From: Marinobacter bohaiensis
Lineage (GTDB): Bacteria > Pseudomonadota > Gammaproteobacteria > Pseudomonadales > Oleiphilaceae
Assembly: GCF_003258515.1 (NCBI RefSeq)
Contig: NZ_QGEH01000001.1
Span: 2,728,001-2,792,000 of the forward strand
Direction: 5' to 3'
Length of the DNA: 64,000 nucleotides
The position numbers and the translations under genes were made by a program. Each line of letters starts with the position of its first letter. The stretch's first letter is position 1. Positions 61,979 to 64,000 of this stretch are shown here, piece after piece. Below the pieces are notes generated by a model, which was not told the origin of the DNA, ran no database searches, and saw nothing but the letters and a program-made list of their open reading frames with translations.

Positions 61979-64000
61979 TCAGTCCCGGCGGTTATGGCGC
62001 AGGTTGTCGATGATCGATTCCAGCGCCCGGTCGAAGATCAGGCCATCATCGAGCATGCTGACTTCTCCCGTGGAAAGCGCCTGGGCCACATCTTCCAGGG
62101 TGTATTCCTTGACCTTCGCACCATTGCGGTTAACGAAAATGAACTTGCCGGTCGCCTTGATCACCGCGGCCAGCTTACAGCGGCTCTTCTGGCCGTCGTT
62201 GAGCAACTCCACCCAGGAACCCACCCGCAGCTTCTGAGCCATGTCCTGCCAGCGTGGATCAACATCGGCATGCTCGGTCCCGACTGTTTCTTCCGCTGCC
62301 GGAGCAACCGGCGCCCGAGGCGCCTCCGGGGTATTCGCGGCCTCGGCAACCGGTGCCGGCTCCGTCGGCTCGCTGACCTGAGGCGCCTGGAACTCGGCGA
62401 CAGCCTCAGCCACTGACGCATCAACCGGCGGTTCCGGCGTGTCGACCGGAGCCGCTACCGGAGACTGCAACGCCAGCTGCTGCAGGATATCCACATGGGC
62501 CAGCTCCAGATCCCGAATCAGGGCATCGCTGGCGAACGGGTCCCAGGAAATGGAATGCAGGGATTTGCGCAGGTTGTCCACGATGGACGGGATGCGACGC
62601 AGCAGTTGGGCGCGGGTTTCATCGGTCACCGGAGCAGGATCAACACTCCACACCAGTTCCCGGGCCAGCTCGACCGAATGGGTCCAGGCATCGCTGCCCT
62701 CACCTTCGCGCAAGTAGAGGAACTGCAGCACTTTCATCCAGGGCTCGCCCAGGATGGTATGAACTACTTCAGGAAGCTGGCGACCGGACTGCAGCGGCTC
62801 CAGCACCAGGCGGGCCGCCTCACGGGCGCGCTCCTGCCGGGCGCGGCCTTCCTCGGCGTCACGCAGCCGCTGCTCGACCAGCTCTCGGCGGCGCCGGTCA
62901 AGATCCATGAAGTGACTGAATTCCGCCAGCAGCTCGGAGAACAGTTCGACATTGTCGGTAAAGTCACCGACAAGACGATCCACCACCGCCTCGATCTTTT
63001 CACGCAGCGGATCACGCTGGCCGGCCGCTTTCTCGGTCCAGCCGATGCCCGCCATGGCCAGCTCGTTGAGCAACTTACGCGCCGGGTGGCCGCCCCGGTT
63101 GAAGAAGCTCCGGTCCAGCAGTGCCACCTTGAGGATCGGGATCTGCAGGCGTCCGATCACCATCTTCATCGCCTGCGGCAGTTGCCGGTCTTCGAGGATG
63201 AAATCGAACAGCATGGTCACCAGGTTGACCACATCGGCGTCCACCTGGTTCAACGACGCCATGGCCTGCCCCTTGCGGGCGAGCATCGTTTCCACCTGCC
63301 GGGTCAGATTGCCTCCGCCGGTGGTTTCTTCCTGGCCGTGCTCCGCATCGTGGACGTCATACCGGCTCTGGAGCTGCGCCAGTTGGCGCATCAGCTCCGT
63401 CGTCGTCATATCCGAGCCCGCACCGGCGCTACTGTCAGCCTGGGCACTGCCCTGCTGGGTGTGCAGCAGGGCCGACAGCTCGGAAAACGTCGCCTGATGG
63501 TCGCCCTCGACGGGAGGAAAACCATCCGGCCGGGTGGAGAGCTCTTCGGCGTCGGTCTGTTGCGGAGCCGACGCCGAGGCCTTGGGCGCCGGTCGTTTCT
63601 TCATCGGTGCGCCCACCGGCGGGCGCTTCATGTCCGGCAACACGCCCTGCTTGATCAGCAGCTCGTTGGCATCGCGGTAAAGACTGTCGAGCCGATGAAT
63701 AAACAGCTTGTCGAACAGCTTGAGCACCACCAGCTTGGCGCGGATATCGATATCGAGATCGTTGCAGGCTTCCTGCAGACCGCTGCAGATCACTTCCGGA
63801 CTGAGCGGCATATGCCGGTCTTCAAGCTTTGCCGCGGGGACCAAGTGCTGGAAACGGTGTACCAGCATGCGGATCAGCTCCTGGTGCCGGTTACGCAGCT
63901 TGTTGATCAGGTTGTCGATGGCCACTTGCTGCTCGTGATCACCGTGATCGACCAGACTGAGAGCCTCCTGATCAATTTCCGTGAGGCCGGAGGAGCGGGG
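61979..64000 (-). CDS. DUF1631 family protein (5' end outside window)
   Basis: A large soluble protein of unknown function. The visible 673 residues run without a stop to the window edge, so the GTG at 63925 is not the real start. It is mostly helical (NLINKLRNRHQELIRMLVHRF, DLDIDIRAKLVVLKLFDKLF, RRRRELVEQRLRDAEEGRARQERAREA), with a low-complexity Pro/Ala/Glu hinge (about residues 495-555 counted from the GTG at 63925) and a C-terminal beta-rich module (KLRVGSWVELL, CKLAAVIKATGKFIFVNRNGAKVKEYTLEDVAQAL). DUF1631 members are found in pseudomonads and relatives; none has an assigned role that I know. Confidence 0.88.
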   Translation of the reverse strand, partial: PRSSGLTEIDQEALSLVDHGDHEQQVAIDNLINKLRNRHQELIRMLVHRFQHLVPAAKLEDRHMPLSPEVICSGLQEACNDLDIDIRAKLVVLKLFDKLFIHRLDSLYRDANELLIKQGVLPDMKRPPVGAPMKKRPAPKASASAPQQTDAEELSTRPDGFPPVEGDHQATFSELSALLHTQQGSAQADSSAGAGSDMTTTELMRQLAQLQSRYDVHDAEHGQEETTGGGNLTRQVETMLARKGQAMASLNQVDADVVNLVTMLFDFILEDRQLPQAMKMVIGRLQIPILKVALLDRSFFNRGGHPARKLLNELAMAGIGWTEKAAGQRDPLREKIEAVVDRLVGDFTDNVELFSELLAEFSHFMDLDRRRRELVEQRLRDAEEGRARQERAREAARLVLEPLQSGRQLPEVVHTILGEPWMKVLQFLYLREGEGSDAWTHSVELARELVWSVDPAPVTDETRAQLLRRIPSIVDNLRKSLHSISWDPFASDALIRDLELAHVDILQQLALQSPVAAPVDTPEPPVDASVAEAVAEFQAPQVSEPTEPAPVAEAANTPEAPRAPVAPAAEETVGTEHADVDPRWQDMAQKLRVGSWVELLNDGQKSRCKLAAVIKATGKFIFVNRNGAKVKEYTLEDVAQALSTGEVSMLDDGLIFDRALESIIDNLRHNRRD

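Noticed and set aside
62000-62300. C-terminal module of the DUF1631 protein as a PilZ c-di-GMP domain
   Set aside because: The beta-rich pattern is suggestive, but the RxxxR and (D/N)xSxxG motifs needed for c-di-GMP binding are absent.

Overview
The window is a 64 kb piece of a GC-rich gammaproteobacterial chromosome. The gene content (oadGAB sodium pump, LexA-linked imuA-imuB-dnaE2, fused tyrA-aroA, alaS-lysC-csrA-tRNA block, ApeB, LapAB) fits a marine Marinobacter-like bacterium related to Pseudomonas; that placement is inferred from protein resemblance and gene order only. Coding density is high. I see no insertion sequence, prophage, integrase or CRISPR array. The window opens inside a TesA-type lipase/arylesterase gene and closes inside a DUF1631 gene, so both end genes are partial.

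Layout. 1-7.4 kb: tesA, a YheT-like hydrolase, tRNA-Asn, M18 aminopeptidase, an unknown protein that may be a degenerate DnaQ-like nuclease, a small outer-membrane barrel, the 23S rRNA methyltransferase rlmKL, and the ribosome hibernation factor rmf. 7.6-16.7 kb: pyrD, an intergenic region with a cluster of DnaA-box-like sites beside an AT-rich tract, a CDF metal transporter, a divergent pair encoding a RimK-like ATP-grasp ligase and a GNAT/C39-peptidase fusion, uvrB, an aminotransferase and a second identical tRNA-Asn. 16.9-30.7 kb: a long minus-strand mixed-function supraoperon, in transcription order gyrA-serC-pheA-hisC-tyrA/aroA-cmk-rpsA-ihfB-lapA-lapB-pyrF, joining aromatic amino-acid synthesis to replication, translation and LPS control.

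30.9-41.2 kb: purU and a pterin dehydratase, then the SOS mutasome imuA-imuB-dnaE2 behind a near-consensus LexA box, then oadGAB. 41.6-47.2 kb: the alaS-lysC-csrA-tRNA-Ser-tRNA-Arg-tRNA-Arg block. Downstream of the last tRNA-Arg are tandem repeats of about 182 bp, each carrying the 3' end of the tRNA gene and a terminator, arranged like the E. coli tyrT (Rtt) repeats. 47.4-64 kb: a DUF5610 protein, an RDD membrane protein, lptF-lptG (LPS export), pepA-holC-valS, a ketopantoate-reductase-like gene, a PduO-type cobalamin adenosyltransferase, a chemoreceptor, ampD-ampE (cell-wall recycling) and DUF1631.

Most genes are core housekeeping. The best candidates for under-described biology are the tRNA-Arg repeat array (stems conserved while loops vary), the ATP-grasp/GNAT-C39 pair, and the DnaA-box cluster between pyrD and the CDF gene.
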